From a bacterium (GTDB lineage: Bacteria; Bacillota; Clostridia; Christensenellales; Aristaeellaceae), in assembly GCA_004563405.1 (NCBI GenBank), contig SFTH01000014.1, positions 1-64,000 on the forward strand: a DNA stretch of 64,000 nucleotides, given 5' to 3'. A program made the position numbers and the translations under genes. The notes below the pieces were generated by a model, which saw only the letters and a program-made list of their open reading frames with translations, ran no database searches and was not told the DNA's origin. Below, one piece after another: positions 32,669 through 40,979 of this stretch (position 1 is the stretch's first letter; the number at the start of each line of letters is the position of its first letter).

Positions 32669-33361
32669 ATGGAACGCGAAGAGATACTGAAAAACGCAGC
32701 GCTCTGGAAGGAGCGCATCGGCGAGGCCTCCGCGCGCTGGGGCGGCGCGGAGATCTGCGCCGTAACCAAGACCCACGACGCGCAGACCGTGAACTGCATC
32801 TGGGACGCGGGCATACGCACCATCGGCGAAAACCGGGTGCAGGAGCTCATGGACAAGCGGGAAGCTCTCAATCCCGGCTTCAACGTGCAGCTCATCGGCT
32901 CGCTTCAGACCAACAAGGTCAAATACATCGCCGGCTGGGTGGACATGGTCCAGTCGCTGGACCGGGATTCCCTCGCCCAGGAGCTTTCCCGTCGGGCCCA
33001 GGAGCACAACCGCGTGCTGCCGGTGCTCGTGCAGGTCAACATCGCCCGGGAGCCCCAGAAGGGCGGCGTGGACGAGGAGGAGCTGGAATCCTTCCTCCGG
33101 CGCTGCGCCCTGCTGCCCGGTATTCAGGTGCGCGGCCTGATGGCCATCATGCCTCTGGTTTCCGATCCGGAGGCGCTGCGCCCCTACTTCCGGCGCATGC
33201 GCGGCTGGTTCGACCGGCTGCGGGATGAAGGTATAGACAATACGTCCATGGACGTGCTCTCGATGGGCATGTCCGGAGATTGCATCGTGGCCGCCCAGGA
33301 GGGCGCGACGATGGTGCGGCTGGGCCGGGCTGTGTTCGGCGCGCGGCCGCAAAAGAATTGA
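32669..33361 (+). CDS. YggS/YlmE-family pyridoxal phosphate homeostasis protein
   Basis: 230 residues of the single-domain alanine-racemase-like fold. The PLP Lys is in EICAVTKTHDAQTV, with RTIGENRVQELMDK, VQLIGSLQTNKVKYI and LSMGMSGDCIVAAQEGATMVRLG, the full family set. Binds PLP without known enzymatic turnover. It lies 13 bases after the HlyD-like gene and 19 before sepF, the ylmE-sepF order of Bacillus. Confidence 0.94.
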   Translation: MEREEILKNAALWKERIGEASARWGGAEICAVTKTHDAQTVNCIWDAGIRTIGENRVQELMDKREALNPGFNVQLIGSLQTNKVKYIAGWVDMVQSLDRDSLAQELSRRAQEHNRVLPVLVQVNIAREPQKGGVDEEELESFLRRCALLPGIQVRGLMAIMPLVSDPEALRPYFRRMRGWFDRLRDEGIDNTSMDVLSMGMSGDCIVAAQEGATMVRLGRAVFGARPQKN

Positions 33362-33380
33362 CACAGGGGGTTTTACGCTT

Positions 33381-34079
33381 ATGGCGCGCAAAAAGAGCGG
33401 CGGTTTCGGCAAGGTTCTGGAGTTTATCGGCCTGGTGGATGACGAAGAGCCGCGCGAGACCTACGATGACGAATATGAATCCGGAAACTATGGACGGCAG
33501 CAGACCTACGCGCCGCAGCGCGCGCAGCGCACGCAGGCGTCCTCTCGCCCGCGCCAGGAGCTGACCATCCGTCGCTCCACCAGCTACGAGCCCACGCGCA
33601 CGCCCCGGATGAACCGAACCGCCTCCAACAGCCGCTTCGATCAGCCCGCGCGCAGCGCGCAGAACACGCAGCGCCGTTCCAGCGCGTTCGTCGAGCGCGT
33701 GGACGAGCGGCCCCGCTACGACTACTCCCCGCGCAGCGCCTCGCGCTTCGGCAGCCTGGAGGAGGGCGGCGAGCGCTACGATGATGCGCCCCAGCGCGCG
33801 TCCTCCCGCAGCGGCGCGTACCGGCAGCGCACGGTGATGTTCACGCTGCACAATCTTGAGGATTGCTGCGACGTGATCGACAACCTGATTCTCAACAACA
33901 CGGTGGTGCTGACGCTGGACGATTTGGACGCCCACCTGATGCAGCGGGCGGTGGACACCCTCTCCGGCGCGGTGTTCGCCCTGCACGCCACCATCCGCAA
34001 GGCCTCGGAGCGCACCTATCTCATCGCGCCCTCCGGCGTGGAGGTCAACGAGACCTACGACATGGACCGCCGCTTCTGA
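33381..34079 (+). CDS. sepF: Cell division protein SepF
   Basis: Membrane-bound cytoplasmic FtsZ partner. 232 residues, longer than the about 150 of B. subtilis. An N-terminal amphipathic segment (GFGKVLEFIGLVDDEE) is followed by a long Arg/Ser/Gln-rich linker (about 25-150) and the conserved core (about 150-232: VMFTLHNLEDCCDVIDNL, ALHATIRKASERTYLIAP). The extended low-complexity linker is unusual in length. Part of the division operon. Confidence 0.93.
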   Translation: MARKKSGGFGKVLEFIGLVDDEEPRETYDDEYESGNYGRQQTYAPQRAQRTQASSRPRQELTIRRSTSYEPTRTPRMNRTASNSRFDQPARSAQNTQRRSSAFVERVDERPRYDYSPRSASRFGSLEEGGERYDDAPQRASSRSGAYRQRTVMFTLHNLEDCCDVIDNLILNNTVVLTLDDLDAHLMQRAVDTLSGAVFALHATIRKASERTYLIAPSGVEVNETYDMDRRF

Positions 34080-34119
34080 GGGCGGATCGATCGCAACTTC
34101 GCCGGGAGGTGTTGCTTTC

Positions 34120-34407
34120 TTGACACTCTATAAGGTCTTTCAGGCGGGCTCGGCGTTTCTGTATGTGGTGCGCGTGGCCATCCTGGTCTACTGCGTGCTC
34201 TCCTGGTTCCGCCCGCGCAACAATCTGTTCCTCTGGCTGGAAACCTTCATCCGGCCCTTCGTGGCGCCCTTCCGCCGCCTCAGCGTCTGGCTGATGAGCC
34301 GCACGCGCATGCCGCTGGATTTCTCCTGCTGGTTTGCGATCATCGGCCTGTCCATCGTCGAGCGCCTGTGGTGGTGGCTGTACCGGCTGCTGCGCCTGAT
34401 CGGCTGA
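34120..34407 (+). CDS. YggT-family membrane protein
   Basis: 95 residues with two hydrophobic halves: AFLYVVRVAILVYCVLSWFRP and a second around WFAIIGLSIVERLWWWLYRL, with the loop FIRPFVAPFRRL typical of YggT. The TTG start has GGGAGG upstream. Role in division or envelope is inferred from its constant position after sepF. Its stop overlaps the ylmH start. Confidence 0.88.
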   Translation: MTLYKVFQAGSAFLYVVRVAILVYCVLSWFRPRNNLFLWLETFIRPFVAPFRRLSVWLMSRTRMPLDFSCWFAIIGLSIVERLWWWLYRLLRLIG

Positions 34408-35159
34408 TGGCCGCGGCAGAGCTGGACGCAAAGCGCCTGCGGGAGCTGGCGCTGCGCGCGCGCCACTCGGGAGAGGTCTGCTACACGCGCTTTCTGGAGC
34501 CGTCCATGGAGCAGACGGCCCGCGCCGCCGCCGGCGAGGCGGAGGTGGAGCTCGCCCTCTGGGGCGGCCACCCCGAAGCGGAGCGGCGCATCGCCGCCTT
34601 CTACACCGGCGAAGCGCCCAACGCGCAGGACTATCCCTTCGCCTGCCTGGAGCTCAGGTGGAATCCCAAGTATGCCTCCCCCGGCCACCGCGACCTGCTG
34701 GGCGCGACGCTCGGCCTGGGGCTGGAGCGCGACGCCACCGGCGACGTCGCCCTGGGCGCGGCCGAGGGCAGCGCCTACCTCTTCGTCCACCGGGACGTGG
34801 AGGATTACGTTCTTGCCAACCTCGCCTCCGCCGGGCGCGCTTCCCTGAAGCTGCGCAGCGCAACGGAGCCGTTGAAGCTGCGGCCGCCGGAGGGCGTTCA
34901 CATGCGGGTTACGGTGAGCAGCCCGCGGCTGGACGCGGTGCTCGCGGCGGGGCTCAGGCTCTCCCGGGGCGAAGCCCAGCGCCTGATCGACGGCGGACTG
35001 GTCAAGCGCAACCACATGGAAGCCCTGCGGGGCGACCTGCACCTGGAGGAAGGCGACCTGCTCTCCGTGCGCGGCTACGGCCGCATGCGCGTGGAGGGCT
35101 TTGAAGGACTCACCCGCAAGGGGCGCCAGGCTGTGCGCCTCTTCCGATACACAGGCTGA
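34407..35159 (+). CDS. ylmH: YlmH-family S4-domain RNA-binding protein
   Basis: 250 residues. N-terminal YlmH domain (ELALRARHSGEVCYTRFLEP) and C-terminal S4 domain (about 172-240: MRVTVSSPRLDAVLAAGLRL, RGEAQRLIDGGLVKRN, LEEGDLLSVRGYGRM). YlmH/RqcP homologues act in ribosome-associated quality control by binding stalled 50S-tRNA. The ATG at 34407 overlaps the yggT stop by one base (TGATG). Confidence 0.92.
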   Translation: MAAAELDAKRLRELALRARHSGEVCYTRFLEPSMEQTARAAAGEAEVELALWGGHPEAERRIAAFYTGEAPNAQDYPFACLELRWNPKYASPGHRDLLGATLGLGLERDATGDVALGAAEGSAYLFVHRDVEDYVLANLASAGRASLKLRSATEPLKLRPPEGVHMRVTVSSPRLDAVLAAGLRLSRGEAQRLIDGGLVKRNHMEALRGDLHLEEGDLLSVRGYGRMRVEGFEGLTRKGRQAVRLFRYTG

Positions 35160-35196
35160 ACCACCCCGACCATCAAATGAAAAGGAGAAGAGGCAT

Positions 35197-35748
35197 ATGG
35201 CAATCACTGTTAGGGATATTCAGGAGAAGGAATTCTCCACGCAGGCGGCGAACGGCTACGACGTGGAGCAGGTGGACGATTTTCTGGACGAGCTGGCCGA
35301 GCAGCTGGGTGCAATGATGCGCGAGAGCGCGGCGCTCAAAGAGCAGGTGAAGGCCCTCGAAACCTCCCTGGCCGCCGCGGAGGCCGCCAACGCCGAGATG
35401 GAAAAGAAGCTGCCGGACTACAACGAGAACGGCTACTTCAAGAATCTGGAGAGCGCCATGCGCGAATCCCTGATCGGCGCCCAGCGCATTGCGGACGAAA
35501 CCGTCTCCGAGGCCAACAAGAAGGCCCAGCAAGCCATTGACGACGCCAACGCCCAAGCGGAAAAGGCCGTGGCGGACGCCGAGGCCCACGCCAAGGCCAT
35601 CACCGACAGCGCCGAAAAGGCCGTGACCGAGATGAAGGCCGAGTCCGACCGGCTGCACGCCGTGGTCGAGGCCTATCGCGACAACTTCAAAAAGCTCCTG
35701 GACGAGCAGTTCGCCGCACTGAAGGCGGGCGAGGCGCTGCTGAAGTGA
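35197..35748 (+). CDS. divIVA: DivIVA-domain cell division/polarity protein
   Basis: 183 residues. The N-terminal membrane-curvature domain (about 1-50: VRDIQEKEFSTQAANGYDVE, QVDDFLDELAEQL) is followed by coiled coil (55-85 and 110-175), with an Ala/Asp/Lys heptad-rich stretch. AAAGGAGAAGAGG precedes the ATG at 35197. The order sepF-yggT-ylmH-divIVA matches Bacillus. Confidence 0.93.
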   Translation: MAITVRDIQEKEFSTQAANGYDVEQVDDFLDELAEQLGAMMRESAALKEQVKALETSLAAAEAANAEMEKKLPDYNENGYFKNLESAMRESLIGAQRIADETVSEANKKAQQAIDDANAQAEKAVADAEAHAKAITDSAEKAVTEMKAESDRLHAVVEAYRDNFKKLLDEQFAALKAGEALLK

Positions 35749-35888
35749 GCGCGCGGCGCGTTCGCGCCCCACAACGAATATAGAACCGCAACGTGGCCGA
35801 CATACACGCCGTCGGCCACGCTTTTCAGCCTCGCGCTGCACATATTCTCCTGCGCATGCGGGAAAAATCCCCGCGGGGAGGTGCGCGC

Positions 35889-36161
35889 ATGAAGGAGCAC
35901 GACCGGAAGCTGATCGAGCGGCTGATCGGCACGCTGGAGCGCATGGATCTGGAGCGCTATCTGGAGCATGTGACCAACCGCCGCCGGATGGTGTTCACCA
36001 ACCTGTTCTACGGCATGCTGCGGGGGCTGGGCTTTTCCTTCGGCTTTACGGTGCTGGGCGCGGCAGCCATCGTCCTGCTGCAGCACCTGCTGACCGACAA
36101 CATTCCGCTGATCGGCGGATTCATCGCGGAGGTTATCCATGCAATTGAGGAGAGGATGTAG
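35889..36161 (+). CDS. Small membrane protein, DUF5665-like
   Basis: 90 residues: a charged N-terminal helix (RKLIERLIGTLERMDLERYL), then two hydrophobic stretches (GLGFSFGFTVLGAAAIVLLQ and the following segment). It resembles the DUF5665 group. GGGGAG precedes the ATG at 35889, and the end overlaps the lspA start by 23 bases. Function unknown. Confidence 0.7.
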   Translation: MKEHDRKLIERLIGTLERMDLERYLEHVTNRRRMVFTNLFYGMLRGLGFSFGFTVLGAAAIVLLQHLLTDNIPLIGGFIAEVIHAIEERM

Positions 36162-36615
36162 GCTGTGGTGGCTCACGCTGCCCGTTCTGGCGATTGACCG
36201 CGTTCTCAAGCGCCTCGCCATCGCCGCGCTCGCTCCTTCGGGCGTGCGCACGGCCATCCCCGGCGTGCTCAGCTGGGCCTACACGCAGAACGAGGGCGCG
36301 GCCTTCAGCCTGCTCTCGGGACGAAGCCTCCTGCTCACCCTGCTGACCCTCGCGCTGATCGCAGGCGTGCTGATCTACCTGCTGCGCCGCCCGGACGACC
36401 CGACCCTGTTGCGCGCGGGGTTCTGGCTCATCATTGGCGGCGGGCTGGGCAACCTGTGGGACCGACTGGCCTACGGCCATGTGGTGGACTTCATCCGGCT
36501 GGACTTCGTCCACTTCGCCATATTCAATCCCGCGGACGTGTTCATCTGCTGCGGCGCGGCGCTGGCGGTGATTTCGGTGCTGCTTTCGGAGCGAAAGGAG
36601 AGAGAGCATGGCTGA
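36139..36615 (+). CDS. lspA: Lipoprotein signal peptidase (signal peptidase II)
   Basis: Aspartyl membrane protease that removes the signal peptide of diacylglyceryl-prolipoproteins. 158 residues, four membrane segments; WAYTQNEGAAFSLLSG, GGGLGNLWDRLAYGHVVDFI and the second catalytic Asp in FNPADVFICCGAAL are all present. GGAGGTTATCC precedes the ATG. Overlaps the pseudouridine synthase start by eight bases. Confidence 0.96.
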   Translation: MQLRRGCRLWWLTLPVLAIDRVLKRLAIAALAPSGVRTAIPGVLSWAYTQNEGAAFSLLSGRSLLLTLLTLALIAGVLIYLLRRPDDPTLLRAGFWLIIGGGLGNLWDRLAYGHVVDFIRLDFVHFAIFNPADVFICCGAALAVISVLLSERKEREHG

Positions 36616-37531
36616 CGCGCGCGTATTTGCGCTCCTGACGGAACCGGAACGCGCCGGAGAGCGGCTGGACGTGCTCGCCGCCGAAGCCGCGAACGTCACC
36701 CGCTCCCGGGCGGGCGCACTGATCCGGGAGGGAATGGCGCGGGTGAACGGACAGGTGCAGACCAAGGCCGGGTTCAGGCTGCGCGCCGGGGACCAGGTGG
36801 AACTGACCCTGCCCGAGGCCGCGCCCGCGCGGGTGGAGGCCCAGGACATTCCCATCGAGGTGCTCTATCAGGACGGCGATCTGGCCGTGGTGTACAAGCC
36901 CTCCGGCATGGTGGTACATCCGGCGGCGGGCAACCCGGACGGCACGCTGGTGAACGCCCTGCTGCAAAATCTGGACCACCTCTCCGGCGTGGGCGGCGAA
37001 ATTCGCCCCGGGATCGTGCACCGAATCGACAAGGACACCTCAGGCCTGCTGCTGGTGGCCAAGAACGACTTTGCCCACCTCGCCCTCTCGGAGCAGATAC
37101 GCGCGCACAGCGTGCAGCGCGCTTACATGGCCATCGTTCAGGGCGGCATGCGCGAGGATTCCGGCACGGTGGAGGGCCCCATCGGCCGCCATCCCACCGA
37201 CCGCAAGAAGATGGCCATCGTGCCCGGCGGGCGCGAGGCTGTGACCCACTGGCGGGTACTGGAGCCGCTGAAGGGAGCGACCCTGCTGGAGTGCCGCCTG
37301 ACCACCGGGCGCACCCACCAGATCCGCGTACATATGGCCTTCATCGGCCATCCCCTTCTGGGCGATCCCCTCTACGGGCCGAAGAAGCCCCCCTATCCCG
37401 TAACCGGCGGGCAATTGCTGCACGCCTTCCGGCTGGGCTTTGTGCATCCCCGCAGCGGCGAAGAGCTGCTCTTCGAGGCTCCGCCGGAGCCCCGGTTTCT
37501 GGACTGGCAGCGCAGGCTGCGCCTGAACTGA
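36608..37531 (+). CDS. RluD-type 23S rRNA pseudouridine synthase
   Basis: 307 residues. An S4 domain (about 15-80: LDVLAAEAANVTRSRAGALI) precedes the RluA-family catalytic domain with GIVHRIDKDTSGLLLVAKND, which holds the catalytic Asp of the HRLDxxTSG motif. LLECRLTTGRTHQIRVHMA and GHPLLGDPLYG complete the family pattern. In Gram-positives this gene regularly follows lspA. The exact uridines modified cannot be told from sequence. Confidence 0.93.
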   Translation: MADARVFALLTEPERAGERLDVLAAEAANVTRSRAGALIREGMARVNGQVQTKAGFRLRAGDQVELTLPEAAPARVEAQDIPIEVLYQDGDLAVVYKPSGMVVHPAAGNPDGTLVNALLQNLDHLSGVGGEIRPGIVHRIDKDTSGLLLVAKNDFAHLALSEQIRAHSVQRAYMAIVQGGMREDSGTVEGPIGRHPTDRKKMAIVPGGREAVTHWRVLEPLKGATLLECRLTTGRTHQIRVHMAFIGHPLLGDPLYGPKKPPYPVTGGQLLHAFRLGFVHPRSGEELLFEAPPEPRFLDWQRRLRLN

Positions 37532-37557
37532 GATTCTCTGTATACGGAGGAAGATTT

Positions 37558-38679
37558 GTGAAATACAAAGGCTGTCTGGCGCTGATTTTTGCGCTGATTC
37601 TCGCTCTCTCCCCCGCCCTCGCCCGGGCGGAGGACTACCATGTGGACGTGGACATCGCCAATCAGATCGTCACCGTCTACACCTCTCTCCGCCACGGCGA
37701 GGAGAACATCGTCCGGCAGATGATCTGCTCCACGGGCTACGGCACCAGCACGCCCCGGGGCACGTTCATCATGCCCGAGCCGAAGTATCCGGCCGAGCGC
37801 GAGGAGTGGTACTGGTTCGGCAAATACAAGATCTACGCCAAGTACGCCTCCCGGATCAAGGATTCCATCCTGTTCCACTCCATCCTCTTCCCCTCCACCA
37901 GCTCCGGCCCCACCTGGGCCTCCAGCAACGCGCTGGGCTACAAAGCCTCCCACGGCTGCGTGCGCCTGCGGGTGGAGGACGCGAAGTGGATTGCGGAGAA
38001 CTGCCTGCCGGGCACCGAGGTGCACATCTTCGACGACGGCACGGTGGACGAGGATCTGCGCGCGCTGCTGCTCGTCGCCAGCTTCGATTCCGCCAGCCAG
38101 AGCTACGCGGACTTCCGCGCGGGCAAGCTGCCCCTCTCCCGGGGCTGCAAGCTCTCCTCCGTGCGCGACCTGCAGGAGGCCCTCAACGGCCAGGGTTACG
38201 ACTGCGGCACGGTTGACGGCGTCTTTGGCGCGGCCACCGAACGCGCGGTCGTCGCCTGGCAGGAGGCCATGGGTGTGGAGGCGGACGGCGTGGTGAGCCC
38301 CGGTCAGCTGGAGGCCCTCCTCGCCGGAACCACGCCCGCGCCCACGCCGGAACCGACGCCCACTCCGGTTCCCACCCCGGAGCCGACGCCCACCCCGGAG
38401 CCGACGCCCACGCCCTCTCCCTCTCCCTCCCCCACGCCCGACATCTCCCAAATGGAGGGCACGGTCGCGCTGGTGCGGGTGCAGCAGGGTTCCTGGCTGA
38501 ACCTGCGGGAGAAGCCGGACGCGCAGTCCGCCGTGCTGGCCACGCTGAGCGAATCGGATCCGGTGCAGGTGCTCTCCGAGGGCCCGGTCTGGAGCATGGT
38601 TCAGTACAGGGACAAGCGCGGCTGGGTCGGCAGCAACTACATCGAAATCGTCAAGCGGGAAATGGAGGAAGCGGAATGA
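37558..38679 (+). CDS. Secreted L,D-transpeptidase with peptidoglycan-binding and SH3 domains
   Basis: 373 residues, GTG start after GGAGG. Signal peptide (LALIFALILALSPALARA), YkuD catalytic domain (about 25-165) with the active-site motif SHGCVRLRVEDAKW, a PG_binding_1 domain (about 200-255: DLQEALNGQGYDCGTVDGVF), a Pro/Thr/Glu linker of repeated PTPEPTP units (about 260-300), and a C-terminal SH3-like domain (about 305-370: WLNLREKPDAQSAVL, GWVGSNYIEIV). It cross-links peptidoglycan by 3-3 bonds or anchors proteins. The next gene overlaps by four bases. Confidence 0.92.
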   Translation: MKYKGCLALIFALILALSPALARAEDYHVDVDIANQIVTVYTSLRHGEENIVRQMICSTGYGTSTPRGTFIMPEPKYPAEREEWYWFGKYKIYAKYASRIKDSILFHSILFPSTSSGPTWASSNALGYKASHGCVRLRVEDAKWIAENCLPGTEVHIFDDGTVDEDLRALLLVASFDSASQSYADFRAGKLPLSRGCKLSSVRDLQEALNGQGYDCGTVDGVFGAATERAVVAWQEAMGVEADGVVSPGQLEALLAGTTPAPTPEPTPTPVPTPEPTPTPEPTPTPSPSPSPTPDISQMEGTVALVRVQQGSWLNLREKPDAQSAVLATLSESDPVQVLSEGPVWSMVQYRDKRGWVGSNYIEIVKREMEEAE

Positions 38680-39374
38680 GCCGACTGGGAGACGCCATAC
38701 GCAAGGCGCGCGTGGCCGCAAAACTGAGCGAAAAGCAACTGGGCCGCAAGTGCGGCATGGCGGAGAGCGTCATCAAGGACATTGAATCCGGCCGGCGCAT
38801 CGTCTCGGACGATCAGGCCCAGCGCATCCTGAAGCTGCTGGGCGCGGACAGCCCGGTCTCCACGGAGCTGGAAGTGGCTGCCGAGCCGGAGGTGAAGCTG
38901 CGCCCCCGCCCGCGCGCCTACGTCATGCCCGCAGACGTGCCCGCCGAGCAGCAGAAGGCCGTGGACGAATCCACCGACGCCTGGCTGGACGCGCTGGGCG
39001 GCGTGGTGAAGCGGGTCCCCGTGATGGACCCGAAGGGCCTGGTGATCGACCATGTGCTCACGCCCGTGATCGGCGGCAAGATCGAGGGCGGCGCGCCGGA
39101 CAAGGTACTCTACTTCCGCGTCCCGGACGACAGTCTGCGGGGCTTCCGCGTGCACGCGGGCGACCTGCTGCTCACCGTTCCGGACAACCGCGCCCAGGAC
39201 GGCGCGCTGATGCTGGTGGAGTACAAGGGGGCGCGCATGGTGCGCAAGCTCCTTAAGATGGACGGCATGCGCATCCAGATGCAGGCCTTCGACCGGGAAT
39301 TCGAATCGGTCGTCGCCCCCGCGCCGGAAGTGCGGGTGCTGGGCCGCTGCGTCAGGCTCCAGCGCACGCTGTAA
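38676..39374 (+). CDS. HTH-XRE regulator with a C-terminal S24 (LexA/cI-like) domain
   Basis: 232 residues. The helix-turn-helix is about 1-58 (LGDAIRKARVAAKLSEKQLG, CGMAESVIKDIESGR). The C-terminal region (about 140-215) reads like a LexA-type domain: VPDDSLRGFRVHAGDLLL with the Ser at the position of the SM motif, then DGALMLVEYKGARMVRKLLK with Lys near the family's catalytic position. Self-cleavage is possible but not shown. Its ATG overlaps the transpeptidase stop, so the two are translationally coupled. Confidence 0.78.
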   Translation: MSRLGDAIRKARVAAKLSEKQLGRKCGMAESVIKDIESGRRIVSDDQAQRILKLLGADSPVSTELEVAAEPEVKLRPRPRAYVMPADVPAEQQKAVDESTDAWLDALGGVVKRVPVMDPKGLVIDHVLTPVIGGKIEGGAPDKVLYFRVPDDSLRGFRVHAGDLLLTVPDNRAQDGALMLVEYKGARMVRKLLKMDGMRIQMQAFDREFESVVAPAPEVRVLGRCVRLQRTL

Positions 39375-39409
39375 CGCAAAAGGGCGCGGAATCCAAAGGA
39401 CAGTTGACG

Positions 39410-39435
39410 GCCACGACAGTATACGCTGTCGCGGC
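39410..39435 (+). terminator. Hairpin terminator of the envelope/division cluster
   Basis: GCCACGACAG (39410-39419) pairs with CTGTCGCGGC (39426-39435) with one mismatch or G-T pair, followed by TGTTCTTGTGTT. Confidence 0.55.
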
Positions 39436-39517
39436 TGTTCTTGTGTTCCGCCCTGTTCTGTGACCGCATGGAGCCGAACGGATTTATAAATCGAAGTTTG
39501 GGGAGGACGAAAGGGCT

Positions 39518-40546
39518 ATGATAGAGAATATCGCCATCGTCAGTCTATCGAACGGCACAATCGGCGAGGCTTGCGTCCGGCATGAGGTGAATATTGGGAT
39601 AAAAAGATTGAACGAACTCGGTACGACCGTCAGGTTCATGCCCCATGCCCTCAAGGGAATGGAATATGTCAGAACGCATCCCGCAGAGCGCGCCGCGGAT
39701 TTGCTGCAGGCCCTGAAGGATCCTGAGATTGATATGATTCTCTGCGCAATCGGCGGAGATGATACATATCGCCTGCTTCCCCATCTGTTTGCACACAATG
39801 AGCTGGCTGAGGCCGCCTCGAATAAAGTGTTCCTCGGCTTTTCCGATACGACGGTCAATCACTTCATGCTCCATAAGGTCGGCATGAAGACGTTCTACGG
39901 ACAGTCCTTCCTTGCAGATGTCTGTGAGCTGGGCAGGGATATGCTCCCCTATACCAAAGAATATTTTGAAGAACTCATAAGCACCGGAACAATCAAAGAG
40001 GTCAGGCCCAGCGGCGTCTGGTATGAAGTGCGGACGGATTATGGCATTGATCAGGTCGGCACGCCCTTGAAAGCCCATTCGGATCATGGTTTTGAATTGC
40101 TGCAGGGCAATCCCGTCTTTTCGGGAGGGATACTCGGAGGCTGCATTGACACAATCTACGACTTTTTCAACGGAGACCGCTATGCCGATATGCCTCTTCT
40201 CTGTGAAAAGTACAGGCTCTTCCCGGAGATGGAGGATTGGGCCGGAAAGATACTTCTGTTGGAAACCAGCGAGGAAAGGATGTCGCCCCAGAAATACAGA
40301 AGGGCAATCCTTGCGCTCAAGGAAACCGGCATTTTTGATGTACTTTCCGGCGTTCTCACCGGCAAGCCTGTGGACGAAACCTATGCGCAGGAATATAAAC
40401 AAATCCTGGTGGACGCGATCGCGCACCCGGATTTGCCCATCGTGTGCAATGTCAACATTGGACATGCGCAGCCCCGTTGCATCATTCCCTTGGGCGTCGA
40501 GGCAACGGTCGATACGGAGAATCAGGTAATTCGGTTTGCAAACTGA
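39518..40546 (+). CDS. Peptidase family S66 protein (LD-carboxypeptidase/MccF-like)
   Basis: 342 residues. S66 serine peptidases remove the terminal D-Ala from muropeptides (LdcA) or inactivate microcin C (MccF). Visible are ILCAIGGDDTYRLLPHL, the nucleophile region FLGFSDTTVNHFMLHKVG with Ser, GGILGGCIDTIYDF, LLLETSEE with the Glu, and the C-terminal NIGHAQPRCIIPLG with the His. GGGGAGG lies before the start. Base composition is visibly lower in GC than the surrounding genes, which suggests acquisition. MccF-type antibiotic resistance and wall recycling are both possible. Confidence 0.9.
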   Translation: MIENIAIVSLSNGTIGEACVRHEVNIGIKRLNELGTTVRFMPHALKGMEYVRTHPAERAADLLQALKDPEIDMILCAIGGDDTYRLLPHLFAHNELAEAASNKVFLGFSDTTVNHFMLHKVGMKTFYGQSFLADVCELGRDMLPYTKEYFEELISTGTIKEVRPSGVWYEVRTDYGIDQVGTPLKAHSDHGFELLQGNPVFSGGILGGCIDTIYDFFNGDRYADMPLLCEKYRLFPEMEDWAGKILLLETSEERMSPQKYRRAILALKETGIFDVLSGVLTGKPVDETYAQEYKQILVDAIAHPDLPIVCNVNIGHAQPRCIIPLGVEATVDTENQVIRFAN

Positions 40547-40672
40547 GAGACGGCCTCCAGCTTGCCGAACGGATTCAGGTGGAGACATGTGCGCCCTGTG
40601 AGCCTGAACGCCCCGGGCGATCGAACACTCGGGGTGTATTTCGCCGCATTGCTACATTTCCCTGAAAGCAAA

Positions 40673-40918
40673 GGGCGCGACCGCGAAGGTCGCGCCCTCA
40701 AAGCATTGACAAAGTCAATGCTTTGCCAGACGTTGAAAAAGCTTGCAAGACAAGGAAGCAAGGCTGCAAATAAGGGAGCTTACATGGACGTAAGTGACCG
40801 CGCGGTGCCGCGTCCGAAAGTAAGCAAAAATGCCAACTGAATTTTTAAATCAGTAGGCATTTTTGCATTTGCGGGCTTTGTCAGTAGTCTGAGGGCGCGA
40901 CCGCGAAGGTCGCGCCCT
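40673..40918. mobile_element. MITE-like element in a duplicated terminator hairpin
   Basis: Two identical 26-base hairpin units (GGGCGCGACC-GCGAA-GGTCGCGCCC plus T) lie at 40673-40698 and 40893-40918. Between them are 194 bases bounded by imperfect 18-base terminal inverted repeats (40697-40714 and 40876-40893, 14 of 18 matching). Inside are a perfect 12-bp stem (CAAAGCATTGAC/GTCAATGCTTTG), a CTTAC/GTAAG hairpin and a strong terminator-like hairpin (AAAAATGCC..GGCATTTTT, 40825-40865). No transposase is encoded. The remainder of 40547-40979 contains no gene; the right-hand hairpin also serves as terminator for the leftward lipoprotein gene. Confidence 0.5.
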
Positions 40919-40979
40919 TTGCCGGTTCAACCGTCCTGTGAACGCTGCCCCGATCGCCGGGGCCCCATTCTGTTCACCT

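Noticed and set aside
38332..38440. CRISPR-like short repeats
   Set aside because: They encode the Pro/Thr/Glu linker of the L,D-transpeptidase and have no spacers.
40562..40840. A 92-codon rightward frame after the S66 peptidase gene
   Set aside because: It runs through two terminator hairpins and the MITE-like element; such a product is unlikely.
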